64,000 nt of DNA from SIG598 sp045538015 (GTDB taxonomy: Bacteria > Bacillota > Clostridia > Oscillospirales > Acutalibacteraceae): contig JAZSQO010000067.1 of the NCBI GenBank assembly GCA_045538015.1, positions 62,001 to 126,000 of the forward strand, in the 5' to 3' direction. Below are positions 7,779 through 16,392 of the stretch, in pieces. Position numbers and translations under genes: made by a program. Under the pieces are notes generated by a model. It saw nothing but the letters and a program-made list of their open reading frames with translations, was not told the origin of the DNA and did no database searches. Position 1 is the stretch's first letter. Each line of letters begins with the position of its first letter.

Positions 7779-9185
7779 TTATTGCTGTTCGCCGATGACG
7801 ATAACATTCTGGCGGATCAGCTTGAAGAGGTGGTCTATAACCTCAGGGTCAAACTGCTTTCCGGTGTTGGTCTCCAGCTCCTCCATGATCTCCTCCCGGG
7901 TGAGCCTCGGGCGGTAGCAGCGATTGCTGTTCATGGCATCCAGAGCGTCGGCCACGCAGATTATACGGGCGATTTTGGGGATATCCTCGCCGGAAAGTCC
8001 CTTGGGATAGCCGGTGCCGTCGTACCGCTCGTGGTGATACAGAACACCGAGGTTGATGCCGTCGATGGAGGTGAAGTCCCGGAGCATCTTTTCGCCGTAG
8101 GTGGTGTGGCTCTTTATCTCCTCATATTCCTCCGAGGTCAGCTTGCCCTGCTTGCGCAGGATGTTTGCCGGAATGGATATCTTGCCGCAGTCGTGAATAA
8201 GGGCAATGTAGTAGATGCGGTTGCACTCGCGGGGAGGATAGCCCATATCCACAGCCAGCGCGTGAGCGATTTTCGCCACCCGCTCGGAATGTCCCTTGGT
8301 GTTGGGATCCTTGGCCTCGATGAAATTGATGAAGGTGTTGATTGACTGCTCGATAATCTGGGCGTCGTGCTTCTGCTGGCGCAGCAACTTGCGTATTCTG
8401 AGCTGGGAGAGGACTGTTGCGGCCAGAAGAATGACCCACAGCGCGTCCAGAACGGTCAGAGCGATAAGTATGGGAGACTCCCACGGGTTGCGCTCAAGGT
8501 AGTAGCTGAAGGTAGCGCGGTCAAAAACGGTAACGTAGTCAAGATCATCGCCGGCGATGTAAACAATAAATCCCACCAGAGCAAGACAGTTGGTTTCTTC
8601 CTTTTCGCTCATAGGCTCAAGGGGCATTTCGTTGTCGGCCTTGCTGGGGTGATAGATAAAGCTGTCGCCTTCCTGCATGGGAATCATCGGGCCGGTGTGG
8701 TCAATGTAATGATCCAGAGTTATTTCCTTGTTGGTGTATTCCCGCAGGTCAAGCTCCTGAACAAGCACCTCGTCGCCCACCGTCTGGTAGAATTCAAGGG
8801 TTCCGCACCAGGCGTTGTTCAGCCAGAGCTGCTCCGGCATAAAAAGCTCCATTTTCCAGTCGGTGATTCTCGCGCCGGAGGTGTTGGTCAGCTTGAGTTC
8901 GTATATGGTTCCCACGCTGATGCCGTGCAGCTCGTTTCCGTCAGCATCCAGAATAGGATCCTTTATCCACGCGCCGGAGTCACCGCCCCGGGGGCCGATC
9001 TCGGCGGTAAAATCCTCAAGAATAAATTTCCCGCTCTCAAAGGTGCCGTCCGAAAGACTGACCTGCTGTGGCTGCTGGTTATCGTGCTCCACCCACTTGT
9101 AATACAGCACCGCGCACAGCAGAGTCACAACGCAGGCAGCGAGCAGAGCGGCGGACAGGATGGTTTCTTTGCTCACTCTTTTCAT
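7779..9185 (-). CDS. Membrane HD-GYP domain protein with extracellular CBM-like sensor
   Basis: 468 residues. A transmembrane helix (about 9-29), an extracellular domain (about 35-235), a second helix (about 240-262), then a cytoplasmic HD-GYP domain. The HD-GYP part has HSERVAKIAHALA, the HDCGKISIP metal site and HHERYDGTGYPKGL, i.e. an intact GYP-type motif, so cyclic-di-GMP hydrolysis is likely. The outer domain includes YELKLTNTSGARITDWKMEL and LWLNNAWCGTLEF, which resemble family 2 carbohydrate-binding modules. It would then be a sugar-sensing phosphodiesterase; ligand binding is inference. It has its own promoter. Confidence 0.82.
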   Translation of the reverse strand: MKRVSKETILSAALLAACVVTLLCAVLYYKWVEHDNQQPQQVSLSDGTFESGKFILEDFTAEIGPRGGDSGAWIKDPILDADGNELHGISVGTIYELKLTNTSGARITDWKMELFMPEQLWLNNAWCGTLEFYQTVGDEVLVQELDLREYTNKEITLDHYIDHTGPMIPMQEGDSFIYHPSKADNEMPLEPMSEKEETNCLALVGFIVYIAGDDLDYVTVFDRATFSYYLERNPWESPILIALTVLDALWVILLAATVLSQLRIRKLLRQQKHDAQIIEQSINTFINFIEAKDPNTKGHSERVAKIAHALAVDMGYPPRECNRIYYIALIHDCGKISIPANILRKQGKLTSEEYEEIKSHTTYGEKMLRDFTSIDGINLGVLYHHERYDGTGYPKGLSGEDIPKIARIICVADALDAMNSNRCYRPRLTREEIMEELETNTGKQFDPEVIDHLFKLIRQNVIVIGEQQ

Positions 9186-9251
9186 AAGTATTTATTCCTT
9201 TGCGAGTTCTTTTAGATACGCATCAGTCAATAAATAGTCGTTATCGTTTAC

Positions 9252-9280
9252 ATTATAATATATTGTCGAGGAAATATCAA
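9252..9280 (-). promoter_or_regulatory. Promoter of the HD-GYP gene
   Basis: Minus-strand TTGATA (9275-9280), 17 bases, perfect TATAAT (9252-9257). Confidence 0.7.
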
Positions 9281-9364
9281 TATATATTCCAAAAAAGAAG
9301 GTGTGAAATGTTTAGATTTATTTATTTTATCCAACGATTTTCGGGGGCCGCGCGAACAGACGAA

Positions 9365-9784
9365 CTACAGCTTTCTGATAGGATGGCGAATTACAGTCTT
9401 CCATTTTTCGCTCGGTACCTTCCGGGCGTCGGAAAGGTAAATCTCATGGTGCATTCGCTCTGCGGTTATGTCGCTGACATAGCCCAGCGCCTCGATATGT
9501 CTTTCCATAAGAGCAACCGAGGCCGGCTCATCGTCAAAGGAACCGATGTGCATTATCTGAACGCACAGTCCTTCGTCAACAGTCAGAAATTCCACAGCGG
9601 AGCAGTCCAGCTTTTTCTTCTTGGAAGCGGTTTCTGCCGCCCAGACAACATCATCCTCCGTAACAAAGTTGGGCAGACGGATGACCGATATCCAGCTGAA
9701 TTTGTCCTTGCTTGAGTAATCAGCGCCGTCGATTCCCTCCTGCCACCAGAAGCCCTCAAGAGGCGGGACGACATACTCATAATA
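9365..9784 (-). pseudogene. GyrI-like small-molecule-binding domain, 5'-truncated
   Basis: About 140 residues match the C-terminal two-thirds of GyrI-like proteins (YYEYVVPPLEGFWWQEG, FSWISVIRLPNFVTEDD, GLCVQIMHIGSFDDEPA, HHEIYLSDARKVPSEKWKT). Complete members are about 200 residues and begin with an FKKEYKEFY-type segment, which is missing. The homology starts exactly at the stop codon of the upstream EFR1 gene, and no start codon lies in frame before it. A deletion that removed the 5' third is the simplest explanation. Confidence 0.75.
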
Positions 9785-9786
9785 CC

Positions 9787-10533
9787 CTATATGTACAGTC
9801 TGTTTTCCTTCCGTCCGGCGCAGCGCTCTCTGAGACGCTCTGCAATGCCGGCAGCTGCCTCGTCGCTGACGCTTCGTGCCTTCTGAGGACAGATCACCGT
9901 GCAGTGCATACAGGTGACGCATTTTTCCTTGTCGGTTTCACGGGGTGAGACCGGGTCAATGGCACCCATAGGACACTGGACGGCGCACAGTCCGCAGCCC
10001 ACGCAGCGCTCATCAGCCGACGGAAAAAATGAGCTGCCGCCGATGGGCTTGTATGGACGGCTTCCGGGAACGGAAATGGGTGAGAGGTCTCCAGTAAGCT
10101 TTTCTGCGATTCGCTCTGCAAAGCCGCGAAGCTCCTCGGCATCCTGATTATCAGGACGGCCGGTTCCGTAGATTCGGGCAAGGGAATGCTCTGCCACCGC
10201 CTCAATGGCGGCGACGGAGACCAAGCCGCACTCGTTGGCAATATCCTTCAGCTCGGCAAGAGTATCGTCGATAGCCCGGTTGCCGAACACAGCTATAATA
10301 ACCGCCTTTGCGCCGTTTCCACGGATGGCACGGATCCTCTCGGCGGCAGCGGCGGGAACTCGTCCGCCGTAGGATGGCACAGAGATCACGCAGAGGTCGC
10401 CTTTCTCCGGGGAAATGTCTGCCTGCCGATAAAGGATATCCACATCGGTTACATCCGAGCCAAGAGCGCCGCAGAGAATATCGGCCACTTTCTTTGTGCC
10501 GCCGGTTGGACTAAAATAAATATTGTAAATCAT
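9787..10533 (-). CDS. EFR1 family flavodoxin-ferredoxin protein
   Basis: 248 residues: an N-terminal flavodoxin-like domain with the FMN phosphate loop SPTGGTKKV, then two 4Fe-4S clusters (CVGCGLCAVQC and CVTCMHCTVIC). This is the EFR1 layout common in clostridia, probably an internal electron carrier; the partner is unknown. The C-terminal RKEN motif matches complete relatives, so this gene is intact. AAAGGAG precedes the ATG. It lies 23 bases after the GNAT gene and is likely co-transcribed with it. Confidence 0.88.
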   Translation of the reverse strand: MIYNIYFSPTGGTKKVADILCGALGSDVTDVDILYRQADISPEKGDLCVISVPSYGGRVPAAAAERIRAIRGNGAKAVIIAVFGNRAIDDTLAELKDIANECGLVSVAAIEAVAEHSLARIYGTGRPDNQDAEELRGFAERIAEKLTGDLSPISVPGSRPYKPIGGSSFFPSADERCVGCGLCAVQCPMGAIDPVSPRETDKEKCVTCMHCTVICPQKARSVSDEAAAGIAERLRERCAGRKENRLYI

Positions 10534-10556
10534 GTGATTAATCTCCTTTGACCGGA

Positions 10557-11045
10557 TTACAGCTCCCGGTAGTAGGGGCAGATGTCTTCGTAATGTCCAT
10601 CCTTCATACGGAAGCCCTTTGGAATGACGCCGAGCTGCACAAAGCCCAGCTTTTCATAAAGACGGCGGGCGCGGATATTTGAAAAAACCACGGCGTTGAA
10701 CTGAAGGAGGGTAAAGCCGTAATCCTTACCGCGGGCGATGCAATCGGTCACCAGCCGCTCGCCGATGCGCTGTCCCCGGGCATCTCTGCGCACGGCGTAG
10801 CTTGCGTTGCATATGTGACCGCACCGGCCGATATTGTTCGGATGAAGGATATACAGCCCGAGTACAGTGCCGTCACCGCTGACCGCGACGCCGCAGTGGG
10901 TCTGCTCGCCGAAAAATGCCCGTCCGGTGTTCTCGCTGAGAAATTCCTCCTGAGGGAAGGCCTCGCCGTCCTCCACCACCTCGTTCCAGATGGCCGCCAT
11001 CGCCATTATGTCCTCGTCACGATACGGACGCACTGTTATATCCAT
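10557..11045 (-). CDS. GNAT family N-acetyltransferase
   Basis: 162 residues with the GNAT fold: VRPYRDEDIMAMAAIWNE at the N-terminus, an acetyl-CoA loop (RRDARGQRIGERLV) and a C-terminal ARRLYEKLGFVQLG helix. The substrate is not apparent. AAAGGAG lies upstream of the ATG, with a promoter at 11072-11099. Confidence 0.85.
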   Translation of the reverse strand: MDITVRPYRDEDIMAMAAIWNEVVEDGEAFPQEEFLSENTGRAFFGEQTHCGVAVSGDGTVLGLYILHPNNIGRCGHICNASYAVRRDARGQRIGERLVTDCIARGKDYGFTLLQFNAVVFSNIRARRLYEKLGFVQLGVIPKGFRMKDGHYEDICPYYREL

Positions 11046-11071
11046 TGCCTGCCGCTCCTTTTGCCTTTTTT

Positions 11072-11099
11072 ATAATATGTTATCACACTCGAAGCTCAA
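11072..11099 (-). promoter_or_regulatory. Promoter of the GNAT-EFR1 unit
   Basis: Minus-strand TTGAGC (11094-11099), 16 bases, TATTAT (11072-11077). It is back to back with the SDR promoter. Confidence 0.5.
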
Positions 11100-11115
11100 A
11101 CACAAGAACCGCTGG

Positions 11116-11144
11116 TTGTGAGAGAGACAGCAATGTGCTATAAT
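11116..11144 (+). promoter_or_regulatory. Promoter of the SDR gene
   Basis: TTGTGA (11116-11121), 17 bases, perfect TATAAT (11139-11144), 25 bases before the start codon. Confidence 0.7.
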
Positions 11145-11169
11145 AAGCAAAAACAAAGGAGGAAGGAAC

Positions 11170-11883
11170 ATGAACAGTCTGTCCGGAAAGGTGGCAGTGG
11201 TTACCGGCGGAGCGCGGGGAATAGGCAAATGTATTGCCGGGGAGTTTGAAAAAGCGGGAGCCGCCGTGTGCGTCATTGACCTGCTGGATAATCCGTATTT
11301 CAAAGGAGATATATCCCACCGGGATACCCTCGAGCGATTCGCTCAGAAGGTCATTGCCGATCACGGTCATGTGGATTACCTCATCAACAACGCGGCGCCT
11401 CTTTTCAAGGGAATATCCGACTGCTCCTACGAGGAATTTGAATACGCCCTTTCGGTCGGAGTGACCGCGCCCTTTTATCTTGCCAAGCTGTTTGCTCCGC
11501 ATTTTGCTCCCGGGGCCAGCATTGTGAATATTTCCTCCAGCCGTGACCGCATGAGCCAGCCGCAGTCGGAAAGCTATACGGCGGCCAAGGGCGGCATACA
11601 CGCCCTAACCCACAGCCTTGCGGTCAGCTTTGCCGGCAAGGTGCGTGTCAACTCCATTTCGCCGGGCTGGATAGACAACGAGCGCTCGGGCATATCCGGC
11701 GTTGACGCGACACAGCAGCCTGCCGGAAGGGTGGGTGATCCGCTGGATATCGCCAATATGGTGCTGTACCTCTGCTCGGACAAGGCGGGATTTATCACCG
11801 GCGAGAATATCTGCATTGACGGCGGAATGACCCGGCTGATGATCTACCACGGCGACAACGGCTGGAGTCTCGAGGAAAACTGA
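11170..11883 (+). CDS. Short-chain dehydrogenase/reductase (SDR)
   Basis: 237 residues, classical SDR. The Rossmann loop is TGGARGIGK, the NNA motif is LINNAAP, and the catalytic Ser, Tyr and Lys lie in ISSSRDR and SYTAAKGGIHAL. The C-terminal ITGENICIDGGM is typical of FabG-like members. The substrate is unknown; the stand-alone position gives no pathway hint. GGAGGAAGG precedes the ATG. Confidence 0.88.
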   Translation: MNSLSGKVAVVTGGARGIGKCIAGEFEKAGAAVCVIDLLDNPYFKGDISHRDTLERFAQKVIADHGHVDYLINNAAPLFKGISDCSYEEFEYALSVGVTAPFYLAKLFAPHFAPGASIVNISSSRDRMSQPQSESYTAAKGGIHALTHSLAVSFAGKVRVNSISPGWIDNERSGISGVDATQQPAGRVGDPLDIANMVLYLCSDKAGFITGENICIDGGMTRLMIYHGDNGWSLEEN

Positions 11884-11891
11884 ACATATGA

Positions 11892-11924
11892 AAGTGACGC
11901 CGGGCTTTTGTTCCGGCGGCACTT
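11892..11924. terminator. Terminator between SDR and ACT genes
   Basis: AAGTGACGCCGG / CCGGCGGCACTT (11892-11903, 11913-11924), one mismatch, between convergent genes and followed by a T-rich stretch. Confidence 0.65.
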
Positions 11925-11935
11925 GTTTAGTTGTT

Positions 11936-12301
11936 TTATGTTATTTCATAACCTGCCTCGGCCAGCGCGTCGAGGGCGCGGAGGTAATTGTCTTTTTTCG
12001 TAAAGATATAATCGGTGTTGAAGGTGGACACGGCAAATAACCCGATTCCTTTTTCGGCAAGAAGCGTGGAGATCCTCGCCAGAATACCTACAAGGGAAAA
12101 ATCAAGGGTTCCCTCAATGCGAAAGCCGCGCCATCCGTCCTCGCGGGAAACAGTATTTGCCGGCGCCTTATCGGTGGGGCACACAAGGGAGCGTTCCTCG
12201 TCGGTTCGCGCGATAAAGCAGAATACCTCCTCAGGATCAAAGCCCACAAAGCTGCTGACCTTGCAGACGGAAAAATCCCGTTCAATCGACCTGATAACCA
12301 C
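11936..12301 (-). CDS. ACT domain-containing protein
   Basis: 121 residues. The C-terminal half (TLDFSLVGILARISTLLAEKGIGLFAVSTFNTDYIFTK) is an ACT-type ligand-binding domain of the CASTOR-like class; the N-terminal half looks like a second, degenerate copy. Such proteins are presumed amino acid sensors. Start is GTG at 12299-12301 with AGGAGG eight bases upstream. It lies downstream of the aconitase X operon, behind a hairpin, so it may be transcribed partly by read-through. Confidence 0.75.
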   Translation of the reverse strand: MVIRSIERDFSVCKVSSFVGFDPEEVFCFIARTDEERSLVCPTDKAPANTVSREDGWRGFRIEGTLDFSLVGILARISTLLAEKGIGLFAVSTFNTDYIFTKKDNYLRALDALAEAGYEIT

Positions 12302-12333
12302 TGGATATCCTCCTTTTCATCCGGAAAGACAGC

Positions 12334-12366
12334 GCAGGAGGCAGTCCCGGGCGGTCTACCTCCTGC
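12334..12366 (-). terminator. Hairpin downstream of the aconitase X operon
   Basis: GCAGGAGG / CCTCCTGC (12334-12341, 12359-12366), 8-bp perfect stem. The T tail is weak, so termination may be partial. Confidence 0.45.
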
Positions 12367-12386
12367 TGAATGATTAAATCAGTCCT

Positions 12387-12839
12387 TTATCCGTCTACCT
12401 CGACCACGCCGTCTTCCTTGATGGTGATGGTCATGCCGTCCTTGACATAATTGAGAAATTCCTCGCCAAGAGAGTCGATGACCGGCATGCTTGCCTTGGC
12501 GTCGTCCAGCCACACGTCGGCCAGAATGACGCCGGCGCCCGCCAGCGAGTCAATGGGATTGGAGAACAGCATACAAGCCGGCTGACGGCCCATGGAGCAG
12601 GCGCAGTACAGCACCATGCCGCCGGTGGTGGAGCCGATGGTCTGAGGCAGGCACAGAGCCTTGCCTGCCATCTGCTTGCCGTAGAGGTCGGGATTGTTCT
12701 GGTCGCCGCAGGTGGCCTTCTTGTCGCCGAACTGCAGAGCCTTCTGGAAGGACGCGAGGGTGTTGAGTCCGCCGTGGGAGACAAGAGCCTTGGCCGTGAT
12801 CTGTCCGGGCGCGACTACTCTTCCGGTAAATGTCTTCAT
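12387..12839 (-). CDS. Aconitase X swivel domain protein (small subunit, DUF126)
   Basis: 150 residues of the DUF126/AcnX swivel family. VVAPGQITAKALVSHGGLN is the characteristic N-terminal motif, followed by GSTTGG and an NPIDSLAGAGVILADVW segment. It forms the active dehydratase with the large subunit encoded just upstream, whose stop overlaps this start by one base (TAATG). Known AcnX enzymes dehydrate mevalonate 5-phosphate in archaea or cis-3-hydroxyproline in bacteria; the substrate here is not fixed by sequence. Confidence 0.85.
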   Translation of the reverse strand: MKTFTGRVVAPGQITAKALVSHGGLNTLASFQKALQFGDKKATCGDQNNPDLYGKQMAGKALCLPQTIGSTTGGMVLYCACSMGRQPACMLFSNPIDSLAGAGVILADVWLDDAKASMPVIDSLGEEFLNYVKDGMTITIKEDGVVEVDG

Positions 12840-14116
12840 TATTTCTTGCCACCTCCAGAGATCTGAGTGAGAATTTCATCGTCGGTGTAATACCGGGCTG
12901 TGGTGTAGGTACGCAGTTTGTTGGACGAGGTGATGACCGGCATCTTGCCGCACAGGGGATTGTTCATGTACATCAGCGGGCAGATGTAGGAGACAACAAC
13001 GCCCATCTTCTTCAGGCGCTTGGCGTAGTCGGTCTGCTCAAAGGCCTTGAGCACCGCGGGAGCGGTGGTGAACACGGTGGGAATGGCCACCTTTCTGCGC
13101 TTGTTTGCCTTGAGAGCGGCCTCCAGCTTGTCTGTCCAGCTTCTGAGCTGCTCCATGGTCATGTGGGGGCAGCCAAGGAAGCACAGCTTGGGTTTGGCAT
13201 CCGCATCCTTCCAGATGACGGGATAGCTGTCGTATACACGCTGAAGCTCAGCGTCGTCGATTACATATACCTGAGCGCCTTCAAGAATAAGCTCCTCGCC
13301 CTGTTCCTTTGCCTCGGGAGTGAGGTTCTCCACATGGTAAAGACCCACAGCGCCGTTGGAGGCGCAGGCGGCGCCGAAATCCTTGAGGTAGGTGCAGGCG
13401 GCGTCGTCCAGCTCCGTTCCCAGCCACTGGTCAAGTCCCTTGATGTAGGGCACATCCTCAACCACCTTCATGCCGATGGCCGAGCCCAGCAGCTGAGCCT
13501 CGGGCTTTTTGGAGGTCTTTATCTCGATGATCCAGCTGGCCTTGCGTCCCTCGTCGGTGACGAGGCCGAAGTGGGGGACATAGCCCACGATGGAGCCCAT
13601 GATGTCGATAATACCCGAGTTGCGGTTGCAGCGGGCGCCCAGAACGGAGTTTACATAGGCGATGGCTGAGGATTCGGCCCAGCTGAGTATCTCGCCCTTT
13701 TCCGGCTTGTTGCCCACCTCGTCAAGATAGCAGGCGCAGGTGAAGGCGTCCTTTTCCATCAGGCCGAGCTGGTTGAGCTGACCCTCGTAGAAGTCCTGCT
13801 TGGAATACATGAAGTTATTGAAAATGAAATTCTGCAGGAAGCTCTTGGGGACTTTTTTGTCCAGAGGACGGGGATCGGCGGAGAATTTCTGTCCGGAAAT
13901 TGCACCGGCCTCAATAAGCTGATCCATAAGGTCATAGACCGGCCCCAGAGCCTTGAGGCCGAAGGAGGTGACCAGATGGTTGTACTTACTGGTCACGGGA
14001 ACAAGCTTGTCCGCGCCGAACAGCTCGCCGTAGCGGATGACCGACTGCATGACCTTGGATATGGTTTCGCCTTTTTCGCCGTTGAGTATGGCTTTTTGTT
14101 CGTCAGTTAAAAACAT
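12839..14116 (-). CDS. Aconitase X catalytic domain protein (large subunit, DUF521)
   Basis: 425 residues, the AcnX large subunit. Diagnostic segments are MFLTDEQKAILNGEKGE at the N-terminus, ESSAIAYVNSVLGARCNRNS, FLGCPHMTMEQL and TNKLRTYTTARYY-like sequence near the end (SSNKLRTYTTARYY). The Cys residues in GARCNR and GCPH are in the positions used for iron-sulfur or metal binding in the family. It is separated from the oxidoreductase gene by 42 bases and coupled to the small subunit. The separate-subunit form is common in bacteria and archaea. Confidence 0.87.
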   Translation of the reverse strand: MFLTDEQKAILNGEKGETISKVMQSVIRYGELFGADKLVPVTSKYNHLVTSFGLKALGPVYDLMDQLIEAGAISGQKFSADPRPLDKKVPKSFLQNFIFNNFMYSKQDFYEGQLNQLGLMEKDAFTCACYLDEVGNKPEKGEILSWAESSAIAYVNSVLGARCNRNSGIIDIMGSIVGYVPHFGLVTDEGRKASWIIEIKTSKKPEAQLLGSAIGMKVVEDVPYIKGLDQWLGTELDDAACTYLKDFGAACASNGAVGLYHVENLTPEAKEQGEELILEGAQVYVIDDAELQRVYDSYPVIWKDADAKPKLCFLGCPHMTMEQLRSWTDKLEAALKANKRRKVAIPTVFTTAPAVLKAFEQTDYAKRLKKMGVVVSYICPLMYMNNPLCGKMPVITSSNKLRTYTTARYYTDDEILTQISGGGKK

Positions 14117-14158
14117 GATTATCTGCTCTGTCCTTTCCTGCGGCTGACCGCAATGATG

Positions 14159-16237
14159 TTATATTTTCATGCAGGCGTCCCATGCGCCCCAGATTACGGT
14201 GCGCAGGTTGCCCACGGAATCGGCGTCTCCGATAACGGTGACCTTGCCGCCGCTCTTGGCGATGGGAGCGGGAACGTAGCCCACGGACATGATGACCGAG
14301 TCGGCGGGAATGGTAATGGACTCGCCGGCCTTGTTCTTGACCACGACGCCTTCGTCGGTGATCTCGCTCAGGCTGGTCTCAAGGTGCACGGGCACCTCGT
14401 TGGCGGTGAAGAAGTCGCGCAGGTAGCTGGAGTTGGCAAGACACACGCCCTTGGCGACGATGAGGTCGTTCTGCATCTCCACGATGACGGGATTCTTGCC
14501 CTTCAGATAGAGATCGTAAGCGATCTCGCAGCCGGTCAGACCGCCGCCAACGACCACCACAGTCTCGCCGACTTCCTTGGTGCCAAGGAGGTAATCCACA
14601 GCCTCGATGCCCTTTTCGGCGCCCTTGACGGGAATATTGCGGGCCTTTGCACCGGTGGCGACGATAATCTTGTCGTTTTCCTTCTTGAGGGCCTTGAGAT
14701 CGGTGATCTCGGTGTTCAGCTTGACGGTGATGGCGGGATATCTGGTCAGCTCCCGCTCATACCACGCGATGAGGGCGCGATCCTTTTCCTTGAAGGAAGG
14801 AGCCGCGGCGGCAACAAACACACCGCCCAGACGGTCGCTCTTTTCGTAGAGAGTCACGGTGTGACCGCGCTTGGCGCACACAAGAGCCGCCCCCATGCCG
14901 CCGATGCCGCCGCCGATAACGGCGACCTTCTTTGCCTTCTTGGCCGGCTCGAGGCTGTACTTGTCCGACTGCATGACCGTGGGGTTGAGGGCACAGCGGG
15001 CAATGTGGCTGGCGTCGTAGATGGACTGAGCGTTGGCCACTCCCTTATAGTGGGACATATTGAAGCAGGCGTTGTGGCAGCAGATGCAGGGACGGATATC
15101 CTCCATGCGGATTTCGATGAGCTTGGTGACCCACTCGGCGTCGGCGAGGAACTGTCGGGCAACGCCCACGGCGTCGATCATGCCGTCCTCAACGGCCTTG
15201 GCACCCACATCAGGCTCCATGCGGCCGGCGCACACCACGGGAATGTCCACAAACTTCTTGATGTGGGCAACATCCTCGAGGTTGCAGTTCTGGGGCATAT
15301 ACATAGGCGGATGAGCCCAGTACCAGGAATCGTAGGTTCCGTTGTCGGCGTTGAGCATATCGTAGCCGGCATCCTGAAGGTACTTGGCCGCCTTTTCGCT
15401 TTCTTCCATACCGCGGCCGATCTCGGTGTATTCCTCACCGGGCAGAGCGCCCACGCAGAAGTCCTTGACATAGGATTTTACAGAATAGCGCAGGGAGACG
15501 GGATAATCCTCGCCGCAGCTGGCCTTGATGGCCTTGACGATCTCCACGGGGAAGCGATAGCGGTTCTCAAAGGAGCCGCCCCACTCGTCGGTGCGCTTGT
15601 TGGTGTATTCAAGAGTAAACTGATCCAGCAGGTAGCCTTCGTGAACGGCGTGTACCTCAACGCCGTCAACGCCGGCCTCCTTGCACATGGCGGCGGTCTT
15701 TGCGAAAGCGTTGATGATCTGCTTTATCTCTCTGACCTTGAGAGCACGGGTGGTCACCTTGTCCGACCATCTGGAGGGCAGCTTGCTGGGACTGGCGCTC
15801 TGGTAGGGAATATTGATGATGGGCTTGATGAGACTGCGCACCACAGGCATATTATGCAGCATGACCAGCGGCGTGGGGATAGCCCAGGAGCGGCCCATAC
15901 CGGCGGTTATCTGAATGAACAGCTTGGCGCCGGTCTTGTGGATCTCCTCCATGAACTCCTTGAGCTCGGCGAACATCTTTTTGTTCTGATAGAGCCACTG
16001 ACCCATAAAGGTGCTGCGGATGGGGGCGATGCCGGGGATTATGAGACCCACATTATTCTGCGCCTTTTCGATGAAGAACTTGGCGGCCTCCTTGTCAAAG
16101 TGGTTGCCGGTGTGTTCCATCCAGCCAAACAGTGATGTGCCGCCCATGGGGCAGAGCACGATGCGGTTCTTGATCTCAACATTGCCGATCTTCCACGGCG
16201 TGAACAATGCTTCGTATTTGGGATCCATGTTGCTCAT
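14159..16237 (-). CDS. NADH:flavin oxidoreductase, old yellow enzyme type with Fe-S and FAD domains
   Basis: 692 residues from the ATG at 16237, which has a GAAGGAAG site. It is related to 2,4-dienoyl-CoA reductase, enoate reductase and BaiCD/BaiH. The N-terminal FMN TIM barrel (LFTPWKIGNVEIKNRIVLCPMG, then EVHAVHEGYLLDQF) is followed by a modified cluster motif CICCHNAC with a last Cys in ARCALNP. The FAD loop is VIGGGIGGMGAA and the NAD loop VVGGGLTGCEIA. The spacing within the 4Fe-4S motif is longer than usual. Its position as first gene with AcnX suggests it reduces the double bond formed by that dehydratase. Confidence 0.85.
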   Translation of the reverse strand: MSNMDPKYEALFTPWKIGNVEIKNRIVLCPMGGTSLFGWMEHTGNHFDKEAAKFFIEKAQNNVGLIIPGIAPIRSTFMGQWLYQNKKMFAELKEFMEEIHKTGAKLFIQITAGMGRSWAIPTPLVMLHNMPVVRSLIKPIINIPYQSASPSKLPSRWSDKVTTRALKVREIKQIINAFAKTAAMCKEAGVDGVEVHAVHEGYLLDQFTLEYTNKRTDEWGGSFENRYRFPVEIVKAIKASCGEDYPVSLRYSVKSYVKDFCVGALPGEEYTEIGRGMEESEKAAKYLQDAGYDMLNADNGTYDSWYWAHPPMYMPQNCNLEDVAHIKKFVDIPVVCAGRMEPDVGAKAVEDGMIDAVGVARQFLADAEWVTKLIEIRMEDIRPCICCHNACFNMSHYKGVANAQSIYDASHIARCALNPTVMQSDKYSLEPAKKAKKVAVIGGGIGGMGAALVCAKRGHTVTLYEKSDRLGGVFVAAAAPSFKEKDRALIAWYERELTRYPAITVKLNTEITDLKALKKENDKIIVATGAKARNIPVKGAEKGIEAVDYLLGTKEVGETVVVVGGGLTGCEIAYDLYLKGKNPVIVEMQNDLIVAKGVCLANSSYLRDFFTANEVPVHLETSLSEITDEGVVVKNKAGESITIPADSVIMSVGYVPAPIAKSGGKVTVIGDADSVGNLRTVIWGAWDACMKI

Positions 16238-16301
16238 GTTGCACGACTTCCTTCTGTATGTATTAAGGCAGGCTTCAAAAGCGCGCCTTTGTTTATGGTA
16301 C

Positions 16302-16330
16302 ATTATACACCAAAGAAACCGTGAATACAA
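16302..16330 (-). promoter_or_regulatory. Promoter of the oxidoreductase-AcnX operon
   Basis: Minus-strand TTGTAT (16325-16330), 17 bases, perfect TATAAT (16302-16307). Confidence 0.7.
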
Positions 16331-16392
16331 TAGTTTTTTAGGCAAAGAAGATATAGTGATAGATTCGTGATGGAACGGCAGAATTGATATGC

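Noticed and set aside
14153..16135. 660-codon frame opposite the oxidoreductase
   Set aside because: The minus strand encodes a complete FMN/Fe-S/FAD enzyme; this frame is Gly/His/Leu-rich antisense.
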